Source: Rhizobium aethiopicum
Lineage (GTDB): Bacteria > Pseudomonadota > Alphaproteobacteria > Rhizobiales > Rhizobiaceae
DNA: 64,000 nucleotides
Direction: 5' to 3'
NCBI RefSeq assembly: GCF_014197535.1
Contig: NZ_JACIFV010000019.1
Span: 53,154-117,153, forward strand
Part shown: positions 55,150 through 63,877 of the stretch, piece by piece
How the letters are laid out: each line of letters opens with the position of its first letter
Position numbering within the stretch: the first letter of the stretch is position 1
The notes under the pieces: generated by a model
What the model was told of the DNA's origin: nothing
Database searches by the model: none
What the model saw: only the letters and a program-made list of their open reading frames with translations
Translations under genes and position numbers: made by a program

Positions 55150-56144
55150 CTTCCACCCGCGCAGCCATGTCGGACCAAGAGCGACCCTACCGGCTGATGG
55201 TGGTCTTCGTGATCCTGGCCCTGGCTGCCGCCGTTGCGCCCTTCCTGTTCGGTGAAGGCCTCATCCGGCTCGCCGGCGAAATCCTGCTCGTCTTCGCGAT
55301 GGCGCAGATGTGGAACCTCCTGGCGGGCTATGTCGGGCTGCTGTCGATCGGCCATCAGGTCTTCGTTGGCGCCGGCGCTTATGGCATGTTCACGCTCTCG
55401 ATCCATGCCGGCGTCAATCCTTACGTCGCCATTGCGCTCGCGCCGCTCGTCTCGGGCGTGCTGGCGGCGGTGATCGCGCCGATCCTGTTCCGCCTGCGGG
55501 ATGCCTATTTCACCATCGGCATGTGGGTCTTTTCCGAGATCGTCTCGATCCTCGTCGGCAAGTCGTCCTGGCTCGGACAGCAGAACGGCCTGACGTTGAC
55601 GGCGTTGCGCGACATGGATCCGGCCTGGATATCGCCGATCGGCTTCTGGTGGTCGGCGTTCGCCGCCCTCGGCAGTCTCGCCTTGCTGATCTGGCTGATG
55701 CGCTCACGGCTCGGCCTGGCGCTGATGGCGGTGCGTGACAATGACACCGCCGCGTCGAGCCTCGGTATCGACGTCTGGTGGAGCCGCTTCATCGCCTTCG
55801 TCGTCTCGGCGGCGGGAACCGGACTGTGCGGTGCGATCTATTTCCTCGGGCCGGCCCATGTCCTGCCGGCCTCGGGCTTCGATCCCAACTGGGTCGTCAC
55901 CGTGCTCTTCATCTGCGTGGTCGGTGGACTTGGCACGATCGAAGGCCCGATCGTCGGCACCATCGTCTATTTCGCGCTGCGGCAGCTCTTCGCCGACAGC
56001 GGCAACTGGTACCTGATCCTGATGGGCTCGGTCGCCGTCGTCACGATGCTCGTTGCGCGCAACGGAATCTGGGGAACATTGCACCGGAAATATGGGGTGT
56101 CGGTGATCGGCATTACGCGGCAGCCGCCCGAAAATGATAACTGA
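55137..56144 (+). CDS. Branched-chain-type ABC transporter permease (LivM-like)
   Basis: A 335-residue membrane protein with about ten helices. GYVGLLSIGHQVFVGAGAYG is the LivM substrate-channel motif; MAVRDNDTAASSLGIDV is the cytoplasmic coupling loop, and CVVGGLGTIEGPIVGTIVYF the late segment. Last gene of the 12-kb operon; the remnant of an IclR gene begins three bases after its stop. Confidence 0.9.
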   Translation: MATVTSTRAAMSDQERPYRLMVVFVILALAAAVAPFLFGEGLIRLAGEILLVFAMAQMWNLLAGYVGLLSIGHQVFVGAGAYGMFTLSIHAGVNPYVAIALAPLVSGVLAAVIAPILFRLRDAYFTIGMWVFSEIVSILVGKSSWLGQQNGLTLTALRDMDPAWISPIGFWWSAFAALGSLALLIWLMRSRLGLALMAVRDNDTAASSLGIDVWWSRFIAFVVSAAGTGLCGAIYFLGPAHVLPASGFDPNWVVTVLFICVVGGLGTIEGPIVGTIVYFALRQLFADSGNWYLILMGSVAVVTMLVARNGIWGTLHRKYGVSVIGITRQPPENDN

Positions 56145-56146
56145 CG

Positions 56147-56456
56147 GGCGCACTCGACCGCTTCGTCGAGATCCTCAGGCTGTTCGACGAACGCAAGTCC
56201 GACTGGACCATCCACGAAGCAACTGAGCTCCGAGCTTGCAAACCTACGCGAGCTCAGTATTTGCGAAACTCGCGGTGAAGTCGACCAAGATCTCGTTGGG
56301 ATTTCCGCGCTGCTTCGGAATGTGTCGCTCGGAATCGGCGCTTCGGGGTCGGTCATCGTGGGGGCTCGCATGCTGAACGATGAGCTGCGCGCAAAGATCT
56401 ATGCAGCGGTAACTGCGACTGGCCGGATGATCGAAAGCTTCATGCCTGAAGTCTGA
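56147..56456 (+). pseudogene. Remnant of an IclR-family regulator gene (internal deletion and frame change)
   Basis: The first 70 bases encode ALDRFVEILRLFDERKSDWT, matching the N-terminus of the IclR protein encoded at 41685. A second segment, in another frame from about 56265, reads ETRGEVDQDLVGIS and ends GRMIESFMPEV-stop, matching the C-terminal third. About 140 middle codons are missing. It has no ribosome site. It is similar but not identical to the intact gene, so it represents an older duplicate or a second regulator of the operon that has decayed. Confidence 0.85.
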
Positions 56457-56518
56457 CGCCTCAGCCTCGCCGAGGTTGGACGAACCCTCGTGTCGCTCAG
56501 GACGGAGATTGTGCCGGC

Positions 56519-57121
56519 TCAGGGGCGGTGGCTCTTGAGAAAAATAGCGCAGGCCGGCCTGACATTCTCCATGATCTCGGCGTCGGTGACGTTGCTGCGA
56601 ATTCCCCACAGGCACTGTTCCACCAGGCGTGCTTCGCACAGGGATTTGAACCGCCACGCTTCCGACACGGGGTCATCGATCGTAAGTTCACCTGTCTCCG
56701 CTGACTGCTGCAGGGTCGACGCAATAACGCCTATCACGCTTTTCGGGCCGTTGTCGTAAAAGATCTTGCCGAGTTCGGGAAACCGTCCTGCTTCCGCTAT
56801 CACGAGACGGTTGACCGACATGATCTCGTTCGAGAGCAGGAAGCGCAGGTAGCGGCGGGCTAGGGCCATGAGCCGCGCCTCGACGCTGGCTGGCACCTCC
56901 TCAAGGGCGATGAATTCCTCCCAACGCTGCTGCCCCGCGCTGACGACGAAGGCCGCGAAGACTTCCTCCTTGGAGGAGAAATAGCCGTAAAGCGTACCTT
57001 TTGACCCGCCTACAGCAGCAGCAATTGTCGCCATGGATACGGATCCATAGCCTTGCGAGAGAAACAGTTCTCCCGCGATGCTGATGATTTCGTTTTTCTT
57101 TTTTTCGGTCTTTACGCGCAT
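56519..57121 (-). CDS. TetR-family transcriptional regulator
   Basis: A 200-residue TetR-type protein. Helix-turn-helix at about residues 27-46 (VSMATIAAAVGGSKGTLYGY, then FSSKEEVF), preceded by the first helix KKNEIISIAGELFLSQGYGS; the rest is an all-helical ligand domain of the AcrR/TetR_C type. Divergent from the stilbene oxygenase gene across 94 bases that contain a strong dyad, so it should repress that gene and sense its substrate or product. Confidence 0.9.
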   Translation of the reverse strand: MRVKTEKKKNEIISIAGELFLSQGYGSVSMATIAAAVGGSKGTLYGYFSSKEEVFAAFVVSAGQQRWEEFIALEEVPASVEARLMALARRYLRFLLSNEIMSVNRLVIAEAGRFPELGKIFYDNGPKSVIGVIASTLQQSAETGELTIDDPVSEAWRFKSLCEARLVEQCLWGIRSNVTDAEIMENVRPACAIFLKSHRP

Positions 57122-57176
57122 GGCGCTTTATAACCGTAACGAGCTGTACTGTTAAGTTTGACCGAACGCAATTTCC

Positions 57177-57202
57177 ATAATAGTACTCACGTGTACGATT
57201 AT
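57177..57202. promoter_or_regulatory. TetR-type operator overlapping the stilbene oxygenase promoter
   Basis: ATAATAGTAC, six bases, GTACGATTAT is an inverted repeat with nine of ten arm positions paired. A possible promoter for the oxygenase gene, TTGACC at 57158-57163 and TAGTAC at 57181-57186 with a 17-base spacer, is covered by it. The ribosome site AGGAGGT follows at 57204-57210. Confidence 0.6.
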
Positions 57203-57215
57203 GAGGAGGTAGACG

Positions 57216-58682
57216 ATGTGCAAGCTTTTCCCAAAATCTGCGGAATTCACCGGAGGTCTCTACAAACCGGCGCGGTTTGAGGGTGAGGTCTACGACCTTG
57301 AAGTCGACGGAGACGTACCGGAGCAGATCGACGGGACCTTCTTCCAGGTGGCGCCAGACCCGCAATATCCGCCGATGCTCGGGGAAGACATCTTCTTCAA
57401 TGGCGATGGTGCCATCAGCGCTTTTTCGTTCAAGAACGGTCATGTCGACTTTAAGCGACGATATGTGATGACGGAGCGTCTGAAGGCGCAACGCGCGGCC
57501 CGGGCATCGCTGCACGGCATTTACCGTAATCCGTATACGAACGATCCCAGTGTTCGCGACCTGAACAACAGTACGGCGAACACCAACGTCGTCGTGCATG
57601 GCGGCAAGCTTCTGGCACTGAAAGAAGACAGTGCACCCTATGCGCTCGATCCCATAACGATGGAAACGATTGGGCTCTGGGACTTCAACGGGCAATTGAC
57701 CAGCGCGACCTTTACCGCGCACCCGAAGATCGATCCTGCTACCGGAGCCCTCCTCTGTTTCGGGTACGAGGCCAGAGGTGAGGCGACACCCGACATCGTC
57801 TATTACGAGATCGATTCCTCCGGTCGGAAGAAGCGCGAGATATGGATCGTCGCGCCCTATGCGGCGATGATTCATGATTTCGCGGTGACCGAAAACTACG
57901 TTATCTTCCCGTTGATGCCTTTGACCTCAGATCTTGATCGCATGAAGAATGGCGGGCGTCATTTCGAATGGCAACCGGGGCTCGATCAGCTGTTCGGCGT
58001 GCTTCGCCGGGATGGCGATGGCCGGGACGTCCGCTGGTTCAAGGCGCCGAACGGCTTCCAGGGGCATACGCTCAACGCTTTCGATGACCGTGGCCGGATC
58101 TTTATCGACATGCCGATCACCAGCGGCAACATCTTCTATTTCTTCCCTCAGGAAGACGGCACTGTACCGCCACCGGAAACGCTGGCCTCCAACATGATGC
58201 GTCTGACAATCGATATGAATTCCACCGGGAACGGTCTGGAAATGACGCCCTTGACGCAGTTTCCCTGCGAATTCCCGCGGAGCGATGACCGCTACATGGG
58301 CCGGCATTACAGCCATGGATTTGTCATCGCCATGGACCCGAGCAAGCCTTTCAATGAAGAGCAGATCGGGCCACGTCCGTTTCAGTTCTTCAATCAGCTG
58401 GCGCATATCAATGTCGCGACGGGCCGGATCAAAACCTGGTTTGCGGACGACCAGTCGTGCTTCCAGGAGCCGATCTTCGTTCCGAAAAGTGCCGATGCGG
58501 CGGAAGGGGAGGGTTATGTCATTGCCCTTCGCAATCGACTGCTGGAGCAGTCTACCGACCTGTTGATCCTCGACGCGCAGCACCTGGACGATGGCCCAAT
58601 CGCAACCGTCAAGCTTCCGATCCGACTGCGCATGTCACTGCATGGAAACTGGGTACCAAACTCCGTTTTGCAGGCTAGCTAG
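57216..58682 (+). CDS. Carotenoid-oxygenase-family stilbene cleavage dioxygenase (lignostilbene dioxygenase-like)
   Basis: A 488-residue seven-blade propeller oxygenase. Four iron-ligand histidines are His169 (FTAHPKID), His220 (MIHDFAV), His284 (FQGHTLNAF) and His476 (SLHGNWV), matching the numbering of bacterial lignostilbene dioxygenases within a few residues. Tyr103 and Lys136-Glu137 lie where those enzymes, as I recall them, have the Tyr and Lys that hold the 4-hydroxyl of the stilbene; true carotenoid cleavers lack this pair. It should split a 4-hydroxystilbene-like or isoeugenol-like double bond with O2 into two aldehydes. An aldehyde dehydrogenase gene follows. TetR-controlled. Confidence 0.87.
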   Translation: MCKLFPKSAEFTGGLYKPARFEGEVYDLEVDGDVPEQIDGTFFQVAPDPQYPPMLGEDIFFNGDGAISAFSFKNGHVDFKRRYVMTERLKAQRAARASLHGIYRNPYTNDPSVRDLNNSTANTNVVVHGGKLLALKEDSAPYALDPITMETIGLWDFNGQLTSATFTAHPKIDPATGALLCFGYEARGEATPDIVYYEIDSSGRKKREIWIVAPYAAMIHDFAVTENYVIFPLMPLTSDLDRMKNGGRHFEWQPGLDQLFGVLRRDGDGRDVRWFKAPNGFQGHTLNAFDDRGRIFIDMPITSGNIFYFFPQEDGTVPPPETLASNMMRLTIDMNSTGNGLEMTPLTQFPCEFPRSDDRYMGRHYSHGFVIAMDPSKPFNEEQIGPRPFQFFNQLAHINVATGRIKTWFADDQSCFQEPIFVPKSADAAEGEGYVIALRNRLLEQSTDLLILDAQHLDDGPIATVKLPIRLRMSLHGNWVPNSVLQAS

Positions 58683-58749
58683 CATCCGCATCACTCCGAT
58701 TTTGCTCCCGTTGAGGCGGGTGACGGCAGGCGACTTGATGATTTGAAAC

Positions 58750-58770
58750 CTCGCAGACGAAGTCTGCGAG
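58750..58770 (+). terminator. Perfect hairpin after the stilbene oxygenase gene
   Basis: CTCGCAGAC, three bases, GTCTGCGAG: a 9-bp stem with a tight loop, 67 bases after the stop. No T-run follows, so it may slow decay or act as a weak terminator. Confidence 0.5.
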
Positions 58771-58825
58771 CCTAGTGTCTGTATTATTGAATTAAAGAAT
58801 AACGTAACAGCACTGTTGATCAAAG

Positions 58826-58844
58826 ATTATCATTTTATGATAAT
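58826..58844. promoter_or_regulatory. Palindrome ATTATCA-N5-TGATAAT ahead of the aldehyde dehydrogenase gene
   Basis: A perfect 7-5-7 dyad 61 bases before the start codon. The same motif occurs upstream of the extradiol dioxygenase gene at 44175-44193, which suggests one regulator for both transcription units. Confidence 0.55.
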
Positions 58845-58904
58845 GTCGTCTTGACGATCTGTAATTTTGTAGAGTAGGCTTTTGTAAGTAAGGAGGCCCG
58901 TCAG

Positions 58905-60458
58905 TTGCATTGCCGGATCCGAGCCGAGCGATATTCGGTGACGGAGCGGGCGATGACAGACGCCGCGAGAGGAGAGCAAGCCGTGCAACAGTCAGTCGAT
59001 CATTCCGTCTTTGTCCCGCGACCCTACGAAGGGTTCACCGGGCAGTTCATCGCCGGTCGTTGGCTGGCCGGCACGGCGGGTAGTGCCGTCCTCGACCGAA
59101 ATCCCTATGATGATTCCGTTCTTGCAGAGCTCGCCCAGGCTAGCGTGAGCGATCTTGATCAGGCTTTCGATGCGGCCAAACGCGCGCAGGTCGAATGGTC
59201 GTCCGTGCTGCCGTCGGAGCGCGCCGTGCTGTTCTCCCGGGCCGTCGCCATCCTGGATGCACGCAGGGAAGAAATCATCCAATGGCTGGTCCACGAATCC
59301 GGCAGCACGCGTATCAAGGCCGGCATCGAATGGGGTGCGGTACGTGCCGGCATGCTGGAGGCGGCCACCATGCCGACAGCAGCCCAGGGATACATCATTC
59401 CTGTCGACAAACCCGGCAAGGAAGCACGGGTCTACAAGAAGCCTGTCGGTGTTGTCGGTGTCATCAGCCCGTGGAATTTTCCGCTGCATCTCTCCAACCG
59501 ATCGGTGGCACCGGCGCTGGCGCTCGGCAATGCAGTCGTGTTGAAGCCATCGAATGACACGCCTGTCACGGGTGGGCTGCTGCTGGCAAAGATCTACGAA
59601 GAGGCTGGCCTTCCCGCGGGTGTTCTCAATGTCGTGGTGGGCAGTTCCGACGTGATCGGAGACGCATTTTCGCGCCATCCCGTGCCGCGCGTGCTGACCT
59701 TTACAGGTTCCACGCCGGTCGGGCGCCACATTGCCCGAGTGGCCGCTGAATCGTCACTGTTGAAGCGCGTCGGGCTTGAGCTCGGTGGCAATGCGCCGCT
59801 CGTCGTGCTGGATGATGCCGATCTCGAGAAGGCTGTCGGGGCAGCGCTGATCGGGCGCTTCATGCATCAGGGCCAGATCTGCATGAGCACCAACCGCATC
59901 ATCGTCGATGCATTGCTCTATGATCGGTTCGTCGACGCTTACACAGAAGCTGCAAAGGCTGTGAAGTTCGGAGATCCGAACGCGCCGGATACGCTGGTCG
60001 GGCCGCTCTGCAACGACAGTCAGATGCGCAGCGTTCTAAAGAGCATCGCGCTTGCCCGAGAAAGCGGCTTCCGTGAATGCTCATCCGGCGCAATCGAGGG
60101 CCGCGTCGTGCCTCCGCATGTCTTTGCGGACGTCGACAATAGTTCCGAGTTTGCCCGCAACGAGATCTTCGGGCCTGTCGCTCCGATTATCCGGGCGGCG
60201 AATGAAGCCGAGGCGCTCGCTTTTGCCAATGCCACGGAGTTCGGATTGTCCAGCGCCGTGTTCACCCGAAACGAGGCGCGGGGCCTCGCCTTTGCTCAGC
60301 GTATAGAGGCGGGCATGACGCATATCAACGACATCACCATCCACGATTATCCGCATGTGATGTTCGGGGGCGAGAAAAACTCGGGACTCGGCCGTTTCAA
60401 CGGGAAGTGGATCATCGAAGAATTCACCACGGATCACTTCATATCGATCCAGCGGTAA
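58905..60458 (+). CDS. Aldehyde dehydrogenase (vanillin/benzaldehyde dehydrogenase-like)
   Basis: A 517-residue NAD(P)-dependent ALDH. GVISPWNFPLHLSNRSVAPA is the coenzyme segment, FTGSTPVGRHIA the Rossmann loop, LELGGNAPLVVLDDAD the general-base Glu motif, and QGQICMSTNRIIV the nucleophile Cys (Cys326 in this numbering). A TTG at 58905 with AAGGAGG eight bases upstream is the likely start; an ATG at 58953 lacks one but gives a more usual length. Position after a stilbene-cleaving oxygenase suggests oxidation of the resulting hydroxybenzaldehydes to acids. Confidence 0.88.
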   Translation: MHCRIRAERYSVTERAMTDAARGEQAVQQSVDHSVFVPRPYEGFTGQFIAGRWLAGTAGSAVLDRNPYDDSVLAELAQASVSDLDQAFDAAKRAQVEWSSVLPSERAVLFSRAVAILDARREEIIQWLVHESGSTRIKAGIEWGAVRAGMLEAATMPTAAQGYIIPVDKPGKEARVYKKPVGVVGVISPWNFPLHLSNRSVAPALALGNAVVLKPSNDTPVTGGLLLAKIYEEAGLPAGVLNVVVGSSDVIGDAFSRHPVPRVLTFTGSTPVGRHIARVAAESSLLKRVGLELGGNAPLVVLDDADLEKAVGAALIGRFMHQGQICMSTNRIIVDALLYDRFVDAYTEAAKAVKFGDPNAPDTLVGPLCNDSQMRSVLKSIALARESGFRECSSGAIEGRVVPPHVFADVDNSSEFARNEIFGPVAPIIRAANEAEALAFANATEFGLSSAVFTRNEARGLAFAQRIEAGMTHINDITIHDYPHVMFGGEKNSGLGRFNGKWIIEEFTTDHFISIQR

Positions 60459-60619
60459 CGGCACGGCGCTGCTTCGAGGAGGGGCGCGCTCATTCTACTT
60501 TGAGATCAGACATGCCCCCGGTCGGGTTGGCCGGCAGATTGATCATATCGGCAAAATCAAGGGAGCCACGGCACGTCTCACGCGTGACGCCGACCTGTGC
60601 CTGCAAGGAGAAGGATAAA

Positions 60620-61843
60620 ATGCAGACTATGACAGCGGGCACCCGTCACGGGCTGCTGCTGGTGGCGGCCGCATGGCTCGCCCCGATCGGGTCGACCCTG
60701 TTCGCGCCCGTCTTGCCACACATGATCGAGCACTTCGCGGATGTGCCGCGCGCGTCTGTGCTGGCACCGCTTGCACTGGTCACGCCCGCTCTATTCGTGG
60801 CGCTGCTTGCGCCTGTTGCTGGTTTGCTTACCGACCGTTTCGGCCGGCGGAGCGTGCTGGCCTGGGCGCTCGGGCTTTACGCTGCCGCTGGCGTCGCGCC
60901 GTTCTGGCTCGACAATCTTTACGCCATCATAGCGACCCGCACGATCGTCGGCATCGCCGAGGCGGGCGTCATGACGGCGAGTACGGCGCTGATCTGCGAC
61001 TATTTCACGGGACATCGGCGCGCCCACTGGCTTTCGGTACAGTTCGGTTCTGCAGCCCTGGTGGCGACCGTGTGCTTCATCTTGGCCGGCTTTCTCGGCA
61101 ACTACAACTGGCGGGCGCCCTTCCTGGTCTATGGCGCAACGGCGCTTTTCATTCCGCTGATCCTGTCGATCATCTTCGAGCCGGCACGCGGCGCCGGGGT
61201 TAAAGCTGCTGAGCCTACTGTCGCGGATAGCATTCGCAGCATCATCGACCTTCGCTTTGTCGGCACACTGTCGGCGACGCTCATCTGTGGGGCGCTCTTC
61301 TACATCACGCCCGTCCATATCTCGCTGGTTCTGAGCGAACGCGGCTATACCGGCCCGAGCATGCTGGGGCTGGCGAGCGCCATGGGATCCGTCGGTGTTG
61401 TCGCAGGCGCCGCACTCTTCCGCTTTCAATCAAGGCGGCCGGTCGGCGCGCTGCTCACCGGTGCCATGCTGACCCAAGCGATTGGCTTTGCCGTTCTCTA
61501 TACCCAATCGTCGTTGGCCGGGGGTGTCGTCGGCATGTTCATCAACAATGTCGGTTGCGGCATTTCCCTGCCGCTCGTCCTCGCCTTCACCATGGGCAAG
61601 CTGCCGGAAGGCTACCGGGGCCGTGTCTCCGGTCTGTGGACGTCGATGTTCTTCATCGGCCAGTTCGTCTGCCCGATCGTCGTCGCCGGTGTCGCCTCGC
61701 TGGGCGGCGGGATGGTCGCCGCGATGGCGATCTTTGCCGGTTTCACGATGCTGTGCGGACTACTTCTGCTGGCCGGCCTTGCCTTCGGCCGAGCGCCTCG
61801 AGAGCCGGCCACGACGGGCAACCCGGTCGTTCCGGTGCATTGA
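60620..61843 (+). CDS. MFS transporter (aromatic acid/metabolite permease type)
   Basis: A 407-residue major facilitator with 12 predicted helices. The loop between helices 2 and 3 reads GLLTDRFGRRSVLAWALG, the MFS signature. AAGGAGAAGGA precedes the ATG at 60620; the frame is open upstream without similarity. Members near aromatic genes import or export aromatic acids. Followed by an outer-membrane protein gene, so uptake across both membranes is suggested. Confidence 0.85.
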   Translation: MQTMTAGTRHGLLLVAAAWLAPIGSTLFAPVLPHMIEHFADVPRASVLAPLALVTPALFVALLAPVAGLLTDRFGRRSVLAWALGLYAAAGVAPFWLDNLYAIIATRTIVGIAEAGVMTASTALICDYFTGHRRAHWLSVQFGSAALVATVCFILAGFLGNYNWRAPFLVYGATALFIPLILSIIFEPARGAGVKAAEPTVADSIRSIIDLRFVGTLSATLICGALFYITPVHISLVLSERGYTGPSMLGLASAMGSVGVVAGAALFRFQSRRPVGALLTGAMLTQAIGFAVLYTQSSLAGGVVGMFINNVGCGISLPLVLAFTMGKLPEGYRGRVSGLWTSMFFIGQFVCPIVVAGVASLGGGMVAAMAIFAGFTMLCGLLLLAGLAFGRAPREPATTGNPVVPVH

Positions 61844-61864
61844 AATTCATCAAAGGGGACTGAA

Positions 61865-62890
61865 ATGAAAAGATCACCTTCCAATGGCAGGCTGGCATGG
61901 CTCGCGCTAGCTGGACTGACCTTTCTGCCGGACAATGCTGCGCACGCCGCAGAATTCTACCAGACCGTGACACCAGGGGCGACATCCGACATCAGGGCAG
62001 CCGAACTGCCGCCGGAGCCGGGCTTCTACGCGATCGGTGGCCTGTGGGGTAACCGGCGCGACCGCCTCAATGACGCCCATGGCGACCCGAAGTTTCCGGA
62101 CACGGACGAGCAGCTTCTACAGGGCCAACTGGGTGGGCTCTACGTTTATCCGGGCGAGCTGTTGGGCGGCCGGATGGCCTCGTCGCTGATCTTTGCGTAT
62201 GGCAAACACGATATGACGATCACCGACACCTTGCCGGTGGATCTGAGCAGCAAGCACACCGGCTTCTTTGACGCCTATTCCGACCTCTTCTTCTGGTCCA
62301 AGAGCTGGTATGAAGGGCCGTCTCCGGCAGCCGACGGGCAGCCAAGGCCAACGGCTGACTTCGTGCCTCCGATGCCCGTCGGCTTTACGCTTGGCCTGGG
62401 CCTCGGCGTAACCATCCCGATCGGCAGTTACGACAACACGGCCGTCGGCAATCCCGGCTTTAACAACTGGGTCATTTCGCCGAATGTCGCCTTCACCTAC
62501 CGAACGAAACCCATCTTCCTGGATGCCACAGAGTTTTCCGGAAGGCTATTCTATAACCACAACTTCGAACGGGAAGATGCGACGGGTGGCTTCACTTACC
62601 GTGACGGCGACTATCTCTCCGCCGACTTCGCCGTCACGGAGCGCTACAATCGTTTCCAGTTCGGCCTCGCAGGCAATATCAGCTGGCAGATCGAGGACGA
62701 TACCGGCTCGCTTGCGGTGGCGGCCACCGATGGACAGAGGCACCGCTCGATCCGGCTCGGACCGGTTCTGGCCGTTGATTTCCCCGAACAGCGCACGACG
62801 GTTTCGATCAAATACCTGACCGACGTGTACAGCCGGAATGCATACGATGGCGACTATCTCCAACTCAGCTTCATACGGAAGATTTGGTGA
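61865..62890 (+). CDS. Outer-membrane protein, phenol-degradation MetA/SphX-like family
   Basis: A 341-residue beta-barrel-type protein with a signal peptide ending near AAHAAEF. Repeated aromatic-rich strands such as GFTLGLGLGVTIPIGSYDN, VISPNVAFTYRTKPIF and RFQFGLAGNISWQIEDD, plus the terminal Trp (LSFIRKIW), fit the putative MetA-pathway transporter family found beside phenol and aromatic catabolic genes. It starts 22 bases after the MFS gene stop. Likely admits hydrophobic aromatics through the outer membrane. Confidence 0.82.
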   Translation: MKRSPSNGRLAWLALAGLTFLPDNAAHAAEFYQTVTPGATSDIRAAELPPEPGFYAIGGLWGNRRDRLNDAHGDPKFPDTDEQLLQGQLGGLYVYPGELLGGRMASSLIFAYGKHDMTITDTLPVDLSSKHTGFFDAYSDLFFWSKSWYEGPSPAADGQPRPTADFVPPMPVGFTLGLGLGVTIPIGSYDNTAVGNPGFNNWVISPNVAFTYRTKPIFLDATEFSGRLFYNHNFEREDATGGFTYRDGDYLSADFAVTERYNRFQFGLAGNISWQIEDDTGSLAVAATDGQRHRSIRLGPVLAVDFPEQRTTVSIKYLTDVYSRNAYDGDYLQLSFIRKIW

Positions 62891-63140
62891 TGCCGAGTCT
62901 CCTGTTGAGAGTGTTGACCGCCGGTGATGCGACGACACGCGCTATCGGCTCGGCTCGGGAAACGCGACTTTGATGACTAAACCATCGAGGGGCGTGTGGC
63001 AGCAGTTGCAGCGTCTCCATGCGCATTCTACGGCTCGGGGATGATGGCGAACCCAGATCGACGTCTCGCGTCTGGTACTGGCTTAACTTTGTGAAGGAGC
63101 TGGTAGCAGTGCAGCCAGCTGCAGATCTCCTAAGCCTTCA

Positions 63141-63877
63141 CTATCGTCTCAGTCGCTCCATCATATTTAGCTCCGAGAGTGCCCGTCCGAACTGGGTCAT
63201 GCCCTGACCACCCTTGGCCTCCTTCTTCGCCACCCGGAACACGGAGTGCTTGTCGGAATAAAAGGCGACGGCGCGCCGTGCTGCTTCAGATAAAGCTCCA
63301 GTGCGTCGAAATAGCTGAAGGCGCTTTCCGAGCGCACGAACCGCAACTGCATCAACCGGCCCGTCGCATCGTCGACAAACACCAGGAGCGAGCACGGATC
63401 TCCACGATCCTCAAACCAGCGATGCTCGGACCCGTCGATCTGCACCAGCTCGCCATAGGCTTCACGCCGCAGCCGCGGCTGATGAAACGTCCGCCGCTGC
63501 TTGCGTGACAGCCACAGTCCGGCCTCCGACATCCAGCTGCGCAACGTCTCGCGCGACACACGCAATCCATCGCGCTCGGCAAGCTTCTCAGCCGCCAGCG
63601 TCGGACCGAAATCCGCATAACGCTCGCGAACCAGCGCCACCGCGTAATCCCGAACACCGTCGCTGATCCGGTTGTTCGACGGCCGGCCGATCGCCTTGTG
63701 CCGGATCGACGCTGCGCCGTCAGTCCGTATTCGATCCAGCAGCCGACGCACCTGGCGCGTACTCAGGTCAAGCACATGCGCCGCCGACGCCAACGTCATC
63801 CGTCCGTCGACAACCCTCGACAAAACCTCGATCCGCTGCAGATCCCGCTCGCTCATCGCAATCAGTCCCATCCGCAA
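63141..63877 (-). pseudogene. Truncated, frameshifted ISNCY-family transposase
   Basis: The N-terminal half is intact: HTH region LSTRQVRRLLDRIRTDGAA and the first part of the integrase core with the catalytic-type segment ELVQIDGSEHRWFEDRG and LLVFVDDATGRLMQLRF. A one-base loss near 63267-63271 changes frame after YLKQHGAP; the sense continues in the next frame as VAFYSDKHSVFRVAKKEAKG and breaks off at FGRALSELN. About half of the usual 440-500 residues is gone, so the element cannot move by itself. Similarity to ISNCY transposases common in rhizobia is from memory of the family. A nested inverted repeat (GTGAAGG AGCTGG ... CCAGCT ... CCTTCAC, 63091-63141) abuts the break. Confidence 0.85.
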
